A stretch of 64,000 bases of DNA, taken from the NCBI GenBank assembly GCA_029204225.1, contig CM055100.1:2379334-2443333 (forward strand), read 5' to 3'. This DNA comes from Diphasiastrum complanatum (taxonomy: Eukaryota; Streptophyta; Lycopodiopsida; Lycopodiales; Lycopodiaceae). The notes under the pieces are model-generated. The model saw only the letters and a list, made by a program, of their open reading frames with translations, was not told where the DNA came from and did not search any database. A program made the translations under genes and the position numbers. Positions 1 through 15,270 of the stretch are shown piece by piece; the stretch's first letter is position 1; each line of letters starts with the position of its first letter.

Positions 1-745
1 CTAAGACTTTTTCTAATTTTTCAAATGATTCCAATGTCTCAACTATCCAAATTGGTACAATGGTCAACCTGTATATAGGTCGTGCTAAATCTGCGAAGAA
101 CATGATAAATATTCGATAATAATTTGCATGACCTACAAAAATGTAAACTCCTCTAATAGTTCCTAGAGGGAGTAATACCATAATAATTTTGATCTTAGAA
201 AAATCTGTAGCAATGTTGTGTCTCGAAATTATGTGGCCTAGAGTAATCCAAATTTGACATTTTTTGGATTCAAAGAGATTTGGTACTAACAACAACATTC
301 AAAGCACTTTCTCCAAGTGTTCGAGATGTTCTGGCTTCAAGATTATCCAAATAGGTTTTAACAAATTTCTGTAAATAATCCTTGAAAGCAAACTGTATAA
401 CTCATTGAAATGTATTTGGTATGTTACATAGCCCAAAAGGCATAACTCTGTAAGCATAGTCTCCCATTTTGTTGCAAAGGCTGTTTTGTGCTAATCAGCA
501 TGAGCAATCTTCACTTGATTGTATCCACTAAATCCATCCAAAAGACTCTAAGCTTTAGCACCAACAAGGTGATCCAAAATGCTTTTCGCGAAAGGTAATG
601 GAAAATGATCACTTCGTGTAACCTTGTTCAAAGCCTTAATGTTCAAACAAATACGCATCTTGCCATTTGTTTTGGGTATAATAACAATGGGTAAAATCCA
701 TTCAGTATGCTCGATCTCGTAAATGAAATCATCTTCCAGTAATCT
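1..745 (-). pseudogene. Ty3/Gypsy reverse transcriptase remnant
   Basis: The reverse strand reads as a decayed Ty3/Gypsy reverse transcriptase. Visible pieces are a WILPIVIIPKTNGKMRICLN stretch (family pattern: W-SP-V-V-KK-NG-R-CVDYR), then ALNKVTRSDHFPLPF, then LLDGFSGYNQVKIA, the conserved block around the first catalytic aspartate. In-frame stops interrupt it, for example right before SLLDGFSGYN, and the frame is lost further on. The fragment runs off the left edge. No YxDD motif survives. It is a dead copy. Confidence 0.75.
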
Positions 746-3681
<2,936 letters not shown>

Positions 3682-3939
3682 TGTTAGAAATCAATGATAA
3701 ACTGCATTGTTACTGTTTACGAGGTACATTAATGTTGACAGCTGTGACCAGTTGTCATTAGCCGTAGGCTAGTCTATTAGTCTACTCGTAGGTTTTCTCT
3801 CTCTATCAGGGGTTCAGGATTTATTTGTACATTTTACATTCTGTATGAGTTAGTATGATAGAGTGACAGTGCGTGTTCTTCTTCCGCCTTCTTGTGGTGA
3901 TTGCTTTTGGTGAATGCTTGATGTTGCATATCTAATTCT
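3682..3939 (+). repeat. 3' LTR of the truncated Copia element (approximate end)
   Basis: The LTR begins TGTTAGAAATC directly after the polypurine tract TTGAGGGAGAG; the pol stop codon TAG lies inside its first bases. No 5' copy was found upstream, in line with the truncation. The right end is set by the start of the next LTR and is uncertain by a few bases. Confidence 0.6.
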
Positions 3940-4208
3940 TGACAATGCATGAACCCATGCAATCCCCATGCAGGTCAACTACAAATGGGTCACATCTCTT
4001 CATGCAGTCCTCCTGCTTATATCCGTCACACGTACATGCACTACTCCATATGTCTCAATTAGAGTGTCTAGGTTCTCTCAAGGTAATTAATCACAAACAG
4101 GCCTCGACATGGAATTAAATATCGGCGTGACCAATAATCTCGAATATCGAAGGGCCGGTCTACCATATTAGGACTATTCCATGTCCTTAGCTAAATATGG
4201 CTGGAACA
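3940..4208 (-). repeat. LTR of a minus-strand retrotransposon
   Basis: Read on the minus strand this is TGTTCCAGCC...GCATTGTCA, with TG and CA ends. It is preceded by a polypurine tract (AAGGGAGGAAGAA, plus-strand 4209-4221) and a GAGGACAAAACCAGTTTAAGG motif typical of the end of plant Gypsy pol. No coding body was recognised on the higher-coordinate side, so the element is gutted or non-autonomous. Confidence 0.5.
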
Positions 4209-4221
4209 TTCTTCCTCCCTT

Positions 4222-7200
4222 AAACTGGTTTTGTCCTCAGAACGAAAAAACGAAGACATGAAATTCTTCCTTAAGCTTTCAACTTTTAACCAGGAATGAT
4301 TATCCTTAGTTTGATCTTTCCTTTGAATAAGTACTTAAAGACACAACAATTCACAATTGCTTGACTCTACATGGGAGTACCAACTCAAAATCCAAAGATA
4401 CACTAAGCAATAAATATTATAAACGGGTTGATCTTCTCCAAATAAAGTTCATCACATTCATATAATACCAACTACATGAACCACTGGGTGAATTAACTCT
4501 TTACTTCAGATATCAAGTCCAAAGCTAAAGTGATTTTATTGTTTTGATGCTCTAAATCTTATCCACAATTTCTTGTAGATATCAGGATTTCTTGGTACAA
4601 ATATTTTTAAAATATCCAAAATATTCTAAAATATAACAATTCAATCAACTAAAATCTCTAGGAGATCCATCAAGTTTTAGACAATTATAACTCACTCCGG
4701 AGTTCTGCAATTACTCTAACAAGTTATTAGCCCCATTTCTAGCATCACATGCAAGAAATCAGCAATCTATCTAAATCTCAATAGATTTAACTGTCTCCTA
4801 TAATTCGGAGATGTAGATTGAACTTCTACACAAACACAAATAGACTACCATATATAGTAGAATACCATCCACTAAAGTAAGCAAAATTCCACATAAGTAA
4901 AAATAATTCACTTAACGAGAAATGCCTGTGAGATCCATAAGACTCGATAAAATACTTGAGTAGAGAGATTTACACTTCCAAAGTGCAACTCTGAAATCTC
5001 AACTCAATTAGACCTGGGAATTACTCACAATACCTAGATGATTATCGTCTGATTAAGTATCCATTTATGATCCGTCAATCACAAACAATTATATTCTTAT
5101 GATTCAGCAATCATATTTCACTAGAATCTCAAAACATACTTAAATTAATTCCTAAAGGATATTGGAGTTTATGTTTAATTCACAACTTAGGAAACGTATA
5201 AGAATAATTCCAAAATCTTTTCCACTATCAGGTAGTCAAAGATAGAAAGCATACCAAAATGATATTAATAACCATCTTTATCCACCAAAAACTTTAGATT
5301 ACAGTCTAGACCTAAATTTAGATGTCCAAAGTTTTGCCAAATTTATCAAAAATTCAGTTGTCATTCTTGGAATCGTTATGATTCGTCCAATTGAGTGCTT
5401 TGGGATACAATCACTAATGAATTGAGTTTATTTCTCAACTGAGAAATACTCACCCAAGAATTCCATATATCCTATGCACACAATTTTTCTAATAAATCCA
5501 AATGACTCATAAATCATGTGTCTTATAAGCAATACACACAAAACAAACAGTTCCTAGTGAATTCCCTTCACTGTCCGTTTTACCAATTAACTTTCTCAGG
5601 AATAACCAACTACTCAAGTTAATTGCCAATGATTCATAAATCTTAATGTATAGGTGAAAAATTCAATTATACTAGTATAACACCACATTTAGATCCTCAT
5701 CCAAATCATTTATAAGTTAATCCATAAATCTTCCACACACAAATTTGTTAACTCTGCAAGTATCTATCAAAACAATACTTGATCATATGTCTATGTTTAC
5801 CGACTAGGTTAAGTGCACCAAATAACCCTAGCAACCAAGAATACACAGTAGATTCATACAAGATTAATTGTGCACATATGAGAATAATCTCAGTATGACC
5901 TAGTACATAAACACATTCTTATCTGGCAGATTCCTCCAGAATCCACATATGCTACTCACATATTTCACCGAGAGTCTTGTAACTCAGCTACTAAAAAGTT
6001 TCTATTTCTCATGAGTAAATAACATATCCGAAAAATCTCGGAGATGAATAACATTCAATCTAAACAGTTTTTTAATCCAACTTGCCTTTAATTACATGAT
6101 TTTTTCCATTCAATCAACCCCTCTTTGATCTTAGTACTCAAACTAAGATTAGGTTGATTCAATACAAAACTCTCAGACTTAAATTTTGATCAAGCTTATT
6201 CATATTCCAATAAAAATGCAAATGGTAACCTTTGACCATTCATTGTGCTACTTATAGATAATGATTCAAATTTCAAATCTGTTCTAGTTCCAGATTGTCC
6301 ACACAATCCCTAGAGAATTTCTCTTATTCGAAAAGTTCCAATTAGGTATCTTACTTTGAATCTATCTGAAATGACTTTCAGAAAAATCTCATTTCTATAC
6401 CACAACTGGTTTTCTTTCAAAAACTATGCAACCAACAAATTCCCAAATCAAATTTTATCCCATCACTTCATCCCTCCTTTTAAAGAATTTATCAATTTCA
6501 ATGGAAGTATGATACATGAAAATATCCAAATCCATGAAAAGTCAGTAATGACCATGAATATGGCAATTCATTCTTTTTTGAGATTGTATTGGACAATCTA
6601 AATTCGAACAGATTACCCTTGGACTTTTCTCTCCTCGTAGGGATTTGTAAGCCACAAGGTTGTGAAACAATGACAACCTTACAAAATTTGCCATTTGGGA
6701 TTTGATTTGCACCTATGTGGCCACAATTTCGATCTTATCAAACATTCAGTTTAGTTGGAAGAGGTAACATATTAAGTTCACTATTGCTTTTCTCTATCCA
6801 ATAACAAAAGAACATTGTTTACCATTCACTTGATATATATGTGAAATGTCACTTGCATTTTTATGAGTGGATGTAAAGAGAGAATTGTCCTCTCATGTGA
6901 GAATGTGGACTTTGCCCTTATAAAATTACACTCGTTGTATAAAAGTATGAATTGGGTGCTATTACAATGTTGTAGTGCTTGCCAAAAACCTATAATGCAC
7001 TTAAAAAAGCCTACCAAACTTTAAATTACCTAGTAAGATATATTATTTGTAGGTTCTCATAACCTACATGTTTGAGCTTTTATATGTTATGAGCCTATCA
7101 AATATGAAATTACAGGTTTCCAATTTTCATAAAAATTAATACTTAAATGTTTTTAGTTTAAGATTTTTAAAAAATAATTAGGTTGGCTTTAGGCTTTATT

Positions 7201-7540
7201 TCATTCTTTAAGCGGCTCAAGATAAACTTTTAACAAAGTGCATGTCATTTTACTTCTTGTTGACTACAAAAACCATACAAATATTTCTTAATCATTCTTA
7301 ACTTCTAATATAAATCAAACTGTATAAATTTGACATTTTAGTATTAATTATTGCATCACCCAAAATTTGAATCAATTGAACTTCTAATAAAAAAGGATAA
7401 ATGACATATTAGACTTTAAAATAAAAATTTAACTTTTATTGAAAGAAATACTTTGAGACTTCTCCACTTAAAATCGATAGGCTTTTGGCCCATGACTTGC
7501 TAAAAATCCTGTAAAAATTTTGTTTAATAGCTTAAGTGTT
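4222..7540. other. AT-rich gene-free DNA
   Basis: I read this on both strands and found only short chance frames, no domain signature and no clear repeat structure. The part next to 4222 should be the inside of the element whose LTR is at 3940-4208, but it holds no recognisable gag or pol. Confidence 0.5.
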
Positions 7541-7563
7541 GGGTTTAAAAAAAAGCAACCACT

Positions 7564-7616
7564 GGGTGGGAGGGAGGGGAGTTTTCAAGCTTGACTTTAG
7601 GGGGGGAGGGGGGAGG
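7564..7616 (+). other. G-quadruplex motif and G-rich strand tract
   Basis: GGGTGGGAGGGAGGGG at 7564-7579 has four G3+ runs with one-base loops, the tightest canonical G-quadruplex pattern. A second G-rich run lies at 7600-7616. It stands out from the AT-rich flanks and lies about 240 bp before a TATA box ahead of the DUF579 gene. Confidence 0.7.
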
Positions 7617-7813
7617 TGTTCGGCCGAGGCAGGTAGCCCGAGGCGGACTGCCCTTGGCCAAAGGCCCTTCTCATGATGGAATGCCTTGGAGGTGAACTTT
7701 ATGCATCTAAAAAATTTTGAAAACAAAATGGAGACGCAAAAATTATATTCTGTGAGGCCAGAAGATGATTTTGGTGATTAGTAGTACTCTGGAATATGTT
7801 GAGTTGGCGTGCC

Positions 7814-7821
7814 CTATATAA
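7814..7821 (+). promoter_or_regulatory. Candidate TATA box for the DUF579 gene
   Basis: CTATATAA inside GCCCTATATAAGC, followed by a GC-richer stretch with a CCACGTAG element near 7969 and then a leader of about 1 kb before the start codon. A CCTTACAG at 8093-8100 could be a leader intron acceptor. The 7942-8310 stretch is open in one frame but shows no domain and is probably leader or promoter. Confidence 0.45.
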
Positions 7822-8452
7822 GCTTTTCATTTTTTGGCCTTCGAAGTTGACGTTTCACCACATTCTAAAGCGTCGAGACTCGAGTTTGACGTTTGACGCG
7901 CGTGCTGGCCGTCAAGTAGAAAACGTGCTCACCTGCTGCATGTGCGAGGTACGGTGGGTCGGGCCTGGCCACGTAGTTACCAGGGGACCCTCTCATCTTT
8001 TGCCGCGTGTCACTGTCACAGCCGTCCCTTTCTGTGTCCTGGAGTCGTGGGCCGTACATTGACTGACTCTCTTCCGCCCTGTTTTCTTCCTCCCTTACAG
8101 CTACTTCAAAACCCAAAAAAAATGGTTGAAATCTTGCATGGATTTCAGAAGAAAATCCCAAAATGCTTCTGTTTTGGTTGTGGGGCTGTTGATCTTTGGA
8201 AGCTTATCTCACAAAACCTGTCAAAAACTGATGTCAAGCTGTGGCTATGGTTCAGGATTGGATCATTAAGAGCTGCTTGCCCTGCAAGGCACCTGGGCTA
8301 CCTGACTTGAGATAATTGTGTGTGTTCATATAGCAAATCACGTGTGAGTTCTCTTTTGTCGCTGTTTTGTGCCCAAAGTTTTCAGTTTTTGCACAACTCT
8401 TCTGTGTACTCATAACCCATCTCATTTGTCTCCTTCCCCATTGTTTTGGCAG

Positions 8453-8830
8453 CCTTTTAGGCCATAAGCTTTATGTACAGGTCTGATCTTCATCCCTGGC
8501 AGAAGTCACGTCCATTGAGCTTGAATCCCTTGTTCCATACCTCACTGTTTTCTGCTCAAGGGTCTCAGCTCTTTGGATCATAAGCTGGATGTGAAGTCAT
8601 TCCTGTAGCAGGAAATCACCGATCTCACTTTTCTCATTCCTACCTGTATTCTGCTCAAAGATCTCCGCTTTTTGGGCTTTAAGCTACATGCGCAACCATC
8701 GCTGTACTGCCCGTCTCACTTTTCCATTCCTCACCGTTTTCTGCTGGGAGATCTCAGCTTTTTGGGGCATAAGCTCTATTTGCTGTCATCCCTGTTGCAG
8801 GGAACGGCCCATTTGACCATAGTTCATTAC
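8453..8830 (+). repeat. Imperfect tandem repeats in the DUF579 leader
   Basis: About four diverged units begin with a CTTTTTGGGC.TAAGCT-like core at about 8453, 8569, 8669 and 8759 (period about 90-116 bp). Units share CTCACTTTTC.CATTCCT, TTTTCTGCT and GATCTCAGCT boxes. The array ends just before the start codon at 8839, so it probably lies in the 5' untranslated leader. Confidence 0.7.
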
Positions 8831-8838
8831 TAGTGATC

Positions 8839-9735
8839 ATGCTGAAAGGTAGGCTGCTTATGTCATTCATTTTTCTGAAAAAGAATCACCAAGTTGTCAC
8901 TGCCGTGGGGTCAGTCCTTTTTTCAGGTGCAGCTCTAGCTTTCTTGCTCGTATTCACGTCCTTGAAATTTGCAGTAACTGGCCCCCTGATCGATCACCTG
9001 CCTGGCTTTCAAGAATGCTCAAGATTCAATAATACAAAGCCGAGCAGTATTCCTCCAGATCTAGCTTTAGCATTGCTTCACTTTGCTAAAACTACCCAGA
9101 TTCCCCAACAAAGCAAAGAAGAGATCAATGTGACTTTGCAGATATTGCAGCAAAGGTCTCCATGCAACTTCCTAGTAGTCGGTATGTGGCATGACAGCCT
9201 ATTGTGGGCAGTACTCAATCATGGGGGGAGAACAGTCTTCCTGGATGAGAGCCAAGAGTGGATTGACAGAATGGGAGAGAAGCATCCTCAGCTGGAAACA
9301 TACAAGGTAGATTATCCCACTACCCTGGGACAGGCATCTAGCTTGCTAGAAAATGCAAGGGATAGAAGATCCACAGCTTGTAGCCCGAACCAGCCCATTG
9401 AGAGCTCACCCTGCCCACTTTCACTGTCCCCAGTTCTTCCAAGAAAGCTGCTGACAGTAGAGTGGGATGTGATCCTCATAGATGGGCCTCGGAGCTATAA
9501 GAACCTATCTTTTCCAGGAAGAATGAGCCCCATTTTCTCAGCTGCAATCATGGCAAGGAGCAGGACTGCTCCTGGTCATGTGGATGTACTCGTGCACGAT
9601 GTCTCTCGCCCAGTGGAAAGACAGTATGCGGAGGAGTTTCTGTGCTTGAGCAATCTTGTTTCCAGTGTAGATGATCTATGGCACTTCAGAATCAGTCCAA
9701 GTAATTATTCTACGTTCTGTCCAAGCTCCTCTTAG
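8839..9735 (+). CDS. DUF579 family protein (glucuronoxylan methyltransferase / IRX15-like)
   Basis: An intronless 298-residue protein. A single membrane-spanning segment near the N terminus (about residues 20-42, hydrophobic GSVLFSGAALAFLLVF) fits a type II Golgi membrane protein. The DUF579 core follows: NFLVVGMWHDSLLWAVLNHGG and RTVFLDE near residues 117-145, VEWDVILIDGPR near 210, PGRMSPIFSAAIMAR near 228, and VDVLVHDVSRPVE with YAEEFLC toward the C terminus. In land plants this family includes GXM enzymes, which methylate glucuronic acid side chains of xylan using S-adenosylmethionine, and the IRX15 proteins needed for xylan deposition. The HDSLLW form resembles GXM, whereas YAEEFLC resembles IRX15, so the subfamily is undecided. 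The ATG at 8839 is preferred; a GTG six bases upstream is in frame. Length and domain order match the family and no lesion is visible. Confidence 0.9.
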   Translation: MLKGRLLMSFIFLKKNHQVVTAVGSVLFSGAALAFLLVFTSLKFAVTGPLIDHLPGFQECSRFNNTKPSSIPPDLALALLHFAKTTQIPQQSKEEINVTLQILQQRSPCNFLVVGMWHDSLLWAVLNHGGRTVFLDESQEWIDRMGEKHPQLETYKVDYPTTLGQASSLLENARDRRSTACSPNQPIESSPCPLSLSPVLPRKLLTVEWDVILIDGPRSYKNLSFPGRMSPIFSAAIMARSRTAPGHVDVLVHDVSRPVERQYAEEFLCLSNLVSSVDDLWHFRISPSNYSTFCPSSS

Positions 9736-9800
9736 CAGCTAGCAGCGGCAGGCTCGGAAAAGTTGAACTGATTACTCTCAGCTGATTGAGTGTGTGGAGT

Positions 9801-9892
9801 GGGTATTAAGCAGGGAATAAATTGCTTGAGCTTAACCCATGAACAAGGGTATTAAGCAGGAAATAAATTGCTTCAGCTTAACCCATGAACAA
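9801..9892 (+). repeat. 46-bp direct duplication after the DUF579 stop
   Basis: Two near-identical copies (9801-9846 and 9847-9892) starting GGGTATTAAGCAGG, each with AATAAA, the plant poly(A) near-upstream element. They lie 65-157 bp after the stop codon, so they are probably in the 3' untranslated region and give two alternative poly(A) signals. Confidence 0.8.
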
Positions 9893-12800
9893 GCTCCTTT
9901 TTTTACGTTTGTGTCTGCAATCTACAAGGAAGGCAGTTCTTGCTAGATGCGTTGAGCTGACTTTTCTCAGTTTAGGTGCAACTAATCATCTTCATGCTAT
10001 GGTGAATAAAGATCCTTACAGTAAAAAACTAAGGTGCCTCCTTCCCCACCAGAATCTCGGGCAGTTTTCGGTGTTTAACATCCGCATTATTGGCAGCAAG
10101 AAAGCTGTTGGTATACTCTACTGTCTTCTGTCTTTCACACTGGCTCGGTGCTCTATTATTGTATTACGGGGTTGTAAAAGTAAGATTCTGAAAAATGTGT
10201 GCCATGCTTGATTTCTTGCTAGAAATCGACTGACACTCATTTCCAAGAATAGGAATTTAGTGCTGGTATTGATATTGTGAAAGTTTTCCTTCCAACTCTT
10301 TGATGTGATTGCATTTTATTCTTTAGAGGAAAACGCGTAGCTATAATAATGCAATCTCTCCGAGGGCATGTGCTTCAAATTGCAATTATCCCATCTCGGC
10401 CTTTTCCAGAGTCGATTTACCCTGACTTTGCTTTTTAGTTTTTCTAAGATTTGATTAGAGGGATTTCAAGTCGAAAAGCAATCTACTTAAAATCCTGAAG
10501 AAAGTAAGTATATCTTTCTGGAAAACCAAGCAATTTTGGCAGCAAAGCTAACCTTCATCAGAGTTGCCCGTGGCCCTTCCAAGTCACTTGAGGATCTAGC
10601 TTAGGAGATTGCGTAAATTCGCTCAAGAAGGTGTTAACGAGTTTCTATCACTTTACAATGCACTCAGGCACTTGCACTACTTCGACATGCCGTAGTTGCA
10701 GGAACGGCTGTGGTTGCAGGAACGGCTGCTTCACAGCTTCCTGCATTACCTAAACTTCCAACTGTCTTAATTAGCGACTTACATCAAGCAGTAGGCTTTT
10801 TATAGATACTCTCTGAGATTGTTGCTTTGTTATAGTTCATTTTTACATGCATTCCTTTGTACTCCAATGGGTTTCCCCATCTTTTATTAATAAAAACGAG
10901 AAGTTTCTTATGTTTAAAGAGAAATGCTTCTATTTTCCAATAATTCTATAATACGAAGAAGTATTCTCCAATAATTCAGTGAGATAGAATTGCAAATAAC
11001 TATTTTCCAAGATAGGTGTTGAACCATGGTCCTTTACTTTTTTAGGGTTAGAAAGTAGTTGGACATAGTGAGCACAATGAAACTAGCCAGTACTAAAGGG
11101 GTATGCTGTTATGAGTTAGCTTGTTCTATCATTTTTTCAGGGGTTGGCACATAAAAAGTTTCAAACTAATCTTATAAAAAACCCACAACACTATTACGCA
11201 ATCGGTAAAAGGTTAAAATAAAACCTTAAAATCTAAGATTTTTAACTAAAACCAATTGGTTTTGAGCCATGTAAAAAACTTAAAAACATAAAATGAAATG
11301 ATAAAAAATGAATTTCAACAACTGGGTTGTCTGTCGGTTTTTCGTGAGCAATGGCCCGGTATATGCAGACAAAAAGATTCTCAACATTTTACAATTTTAT
11401 TGCAAGAATTTTGTCCTTTAAATGCACTTTCATATTCACGTTGTAAACAACAAAAAGTTCTTCTCTCTTGTTTTTTTTTTGCATGATTCCCTAGGCTCTT
11501 GACATACATGATGCATAGACATCAACATTAGCAACAATAATTAAATAAAAATTATTTATTTGCATACACAGTCATTTCATGTATGTTTTTTTTATCATTG
11601 TTATATATCTTCTCATGCGCACGTTTTGTTGTCATATCTCTTCTCATGCACACGCTTTGAATTAGAGTCTATTTCTTATGGTAAAAAAGGTAAGTGTTAA
11701 CTGTCATGCCACATTTCTAAGACAACTAGCACTTCAAAATAGCTTATTACTTTCCATTGAGTCTTAAACAATCACATATTTGGCATTGCTTCGTAAAAAG
11801 CAATATTATGTATTTCAATAAATCAACGAAGATTTTGCAAAAGTGAATGTTTTAAATCATAAGAGTGTCTGTGCACAACAAGCTTTGGCACATTGCTAAG
11901 AACTTTATTGCAAGAACTTGGTCCTTTAAAAGCACCTTCATACGCAAGTCATAAACAATAAAAAATTCATGTTCTTTCTTGTTTCTTACATGTATGCCCA
12001 TGCTTTATATTTACTTTCATATGAAGTCACACATAGCAAAGAGTTTGTATCTCTCTCTTTTTCTTGCATGCTTTTCTAAGCTCAAAATTGCATGATGCAC
12101 CAACATCATCACCAACAACAACAATCAAATAAATATAATTTTTTTTTAGCATTCACATAATCATTTTATGTATGTCATGTCAGTATAATCTACAGATTTT
12201 GAAATTTTTGTAGTGAGAACCTTGAACTGTATCTTACATGCATCTTTATGGTGATTCGTGCCAAAGCTGATTTAAACACACTCACAATATGCATGTGTGC
12301 ACGTGTGATGAATTAATCTTTATGTAGAATGGAGTACACACTCCATTTACATATGTGGATAGAACGTATAACTCCAATGGCCACTACAATCACAAGTACA
12401 CAACAAATCAGTTTTCAAAACCATAATTTATAAGTTTGAACAAAGCTCCCAACAAACCACTTCAAAGAAATATATAGACTTTCAAAATCTTCGAAAACAA
12501 TAGAAATTTTGGCATTTCAAAAACTCGATTTGAATTGATCCGAAACAGTTTCAAAAAAGTTCAAATGGTGATTCTTTGGAACTCTGGTCTATCATGTAAA
12601 TTTCCATTGCTGAGTTGATTTTCTGCTGAACTTTCCAGCAGGTTCAACGGGCCATCTGAGATGGCGCAGGCAAGGGGACCCAACGTATTGGGCACAGGTG
12701 CAGTACAACCCTGCGCACATAGGCATAAATGCATGTGTGCATTTCAGCCCAAGGCGTGCATAATAAAAAAATGATGAAAATAATGTACCCATATCAAGCT

Positions 12801-13980
12801 AGAATCACCATGAAGACATTCACACATATCGGAAAAAAAATCTACTATATTTCGTATGGTATAAATCACCATATTTCCAGCTACATCCTCTTGGATGCCC
12901 TTTTCCACTAAAGCTCCAATCTAAGGTATCTCCAACATCCCACTATAGGGGAGGGCCACTGAATTTAAAGCTTTGATGTCATTCTTAAAATTCAACTTCA
13001 ATAAGATGTAAATGTGAATTCACCTTTAATAAGATGTAAATGTGAAAATGTGAGCTAGAAGGTTCCCAAATGGCAATGAAAGTCACAAATGCTCAAATCT
13101 AACAACACCTTTTTGCAAGGTCATATTCTATGGTCTATGAAGTAGAAATGCTACCTTGCAAATCGTTGTGAAAATATTGCATATGGACATAAGAGACTGC
13201 CCATGGCTTCATATTAGCCCCCTAGAGATGATGAATAGAGACTCTACAGGTCAATATGTGGAATATTTTACGAAATATTTTATCTTTGTCTCTATTGTTT
13301 CTGTTCCTTGCCCGATTTTAATTCAATCAATACGATACTGAAATGCACAACGATGCATCTGAAACTCAAAGCCCGCAAAAATCACGATCAACCTAAAGAA
13401 TTTTTTTTGGTTTAAAATCAATTCAAAAGTCAAGAGGGCCAAATTGTAAAACCGCTTCAAGGATTGTTGGTGAAAATTGCACAGAATCTTGAGGTGCAAA
13501 CAGGTGTATTTCGTTATTGCCAGAGATGAAATATGTCTCAATAAAAATCACGACTCACCTCATGCATTTACAAATATTTATGACTTCTTTGTTGGCGCGG
13601 ATATGAGGAAGCAAAAATCAGCATTCGCAACCTGAAAATTGCACCACAAATTTTGTTGTGTCAATAATCTCTAGAAGCTTATTCACGTTAACAATTCAGT
13701 TGAGTAGGATGCATCAGGCATTCAAGACAAGAAAGTCCTAGGTTGAACAAAAATGTGAGAAAATTCTAAAGCTTCAAACTATTTGTATAACAGTTCCGAG
13801 CAACCAGCTTAAAGGTGTAGATGTCTTGGCTTACGATCAGAGGCGTACGCCTATCGTGATAAATGAAAGCCACATGATAAAGCTGACAATCTCCGGTTAG
13901 AATAGATGAGATATTTTCTTCTTTGTAATTTCCCCAGTTGTTTTTTGATAAAACTATATTGGCAAGCTAAAAGTTCCATG
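9893..13980. other. Intergenic, no gene recognised
   Basis: The first few hundred bases are probably DUF579 3' flank. The rest is AT-rich with only short unsupported frames. Two loosely similar blocks (around 11380-11560 and 11900-12170) share GCAAGAA.TT.GTCCTTTAAA and ATCAACA..A.CAACAATAATTAAATAAA-like text, indicating an old local duplication. Confidence 0.45.
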
Positions 13981-15270
13981 GCTTTAGATTTCAATTTTCA
14001 GAACTTCACTCTTTACTCTTTCTGCAACACTCTGCTCCGTTGAAAATGTATAAGTTCGTAGGTACCGCTGCCTGTCAAAGGAGCTATAAATTTTCTTACG
14101 GCCTCCTTGGTGTATCTCCTCATCCAGGAGAGAGCCTAAATCATCACTTAAATGGCTCTGATACACAACAATGCTGTCGTAGGTAGTAGCGTAGGTAGTA
14201 GAAAAGCAAGAATCAACATTATATGCTATTAACTTTGCTGAAGAATCCAGTTTCCGTTCTTGTTGTCAGTCGACTTGTTAGAAAGGCTTGCAGACGAGAT
14301 ACATGTATTAATGATTGACGACAAGGAAACTTATCAGTTTAAACTAATCTCCTACACTTATGATTTCACCATAAATGCAATACTTTTGCATGTAGTTATG
14401 CGTGTCAAGGAACTTACACAACAATCTTCCGCTTCGCCACCTCCAAGTGCACTTGCCACAGCCAAATTGCAAAATAAATCAGAACTTTCATCCAAACAAC
14501 TATCAAAGCAGGGAGTATTTATAAACAATTTTTATGACTGTTAGATCGCTTCAAGGCTCCACTAGGCACACAGCATAAAGCAAATGTTTGTTCATGGAAT
14601 CTGGACTTCTCATAACTGCATCAATCTTCAACACCAAGAATGCCTATGATTACATTTACAATAATCGCAATAGGTAAAGGTCAAAGGGGACTCCGAGCTT
14701 GTAGAACAAACAAGGCGATCGTGCTCAGAGATTGATTGAAAAGGAGAGAGTGCGACGGATCGAAAATTGCAAGCTCCACTTTCTCCATTGATCTGAAGCT
14801 GAGAGCACCCAGGCCAAGTGATTACTTGGATCTTGTGATGATTAGAAGCAAGGATGGGCTCGTGTCATGCTATAGGATCGTATTCATAGATTATAATCGA
14901 GAGCTGAGCTGAGTGCGCTGTCGTGGGCCGCTACTATGTAATCCTCAGCTATCATGCACCATTTTCAGCCGATTCTGCATCATTCTCACCCGATTCTGCA
15001 TCATTTTAAGATTTACAAAAACCAAAAAGCAAATAGGATCAACGGGAAGCGTGATTTGGGATGGGATCGTAGCTCATGCTGCTCGCGAGCAGCTGGCATT
15101 TCCGAGGAAGGAGAAGAGAAGCGAGATGGCGGGGTCAAACGTTTTTGAACAAAGCGGGGGGGGGGTGGGAGGAGTTGCCCGGACCCCGTGACGAGCATCA
15201 GGAGAGGGCTGGGGGCAGTCACGGGCAGCGTGAGCTGCTCGGAAGCCCAATTAGTTTTAGTATATATAGA
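13981..15270 (-). other. Possible minus-strand transcription unit, unrecognised
   Basis: The minus strand has a TATATATA box near 15257-15265, then GC-richer leader-like DNA, a short frame opening MEKVELAIFDPSH near 14790, and coding-like text downstream (SDDLGSLLDEEIHQGG near 14150-14100). Stops separate these pieces and no domain is recognised. It could be a decayed gene or chance. Direct repeats GATTCTGCATCATT near 14970-15000 are also present. Confidence 0.2.

Noticed and set aside
7942-8310. 122-codon frame ahead of the DUF579 gene
   Set aside because: No family similarity seen; it lies in the probable leader/promoter and is GC-rich, so chance openness is likely.
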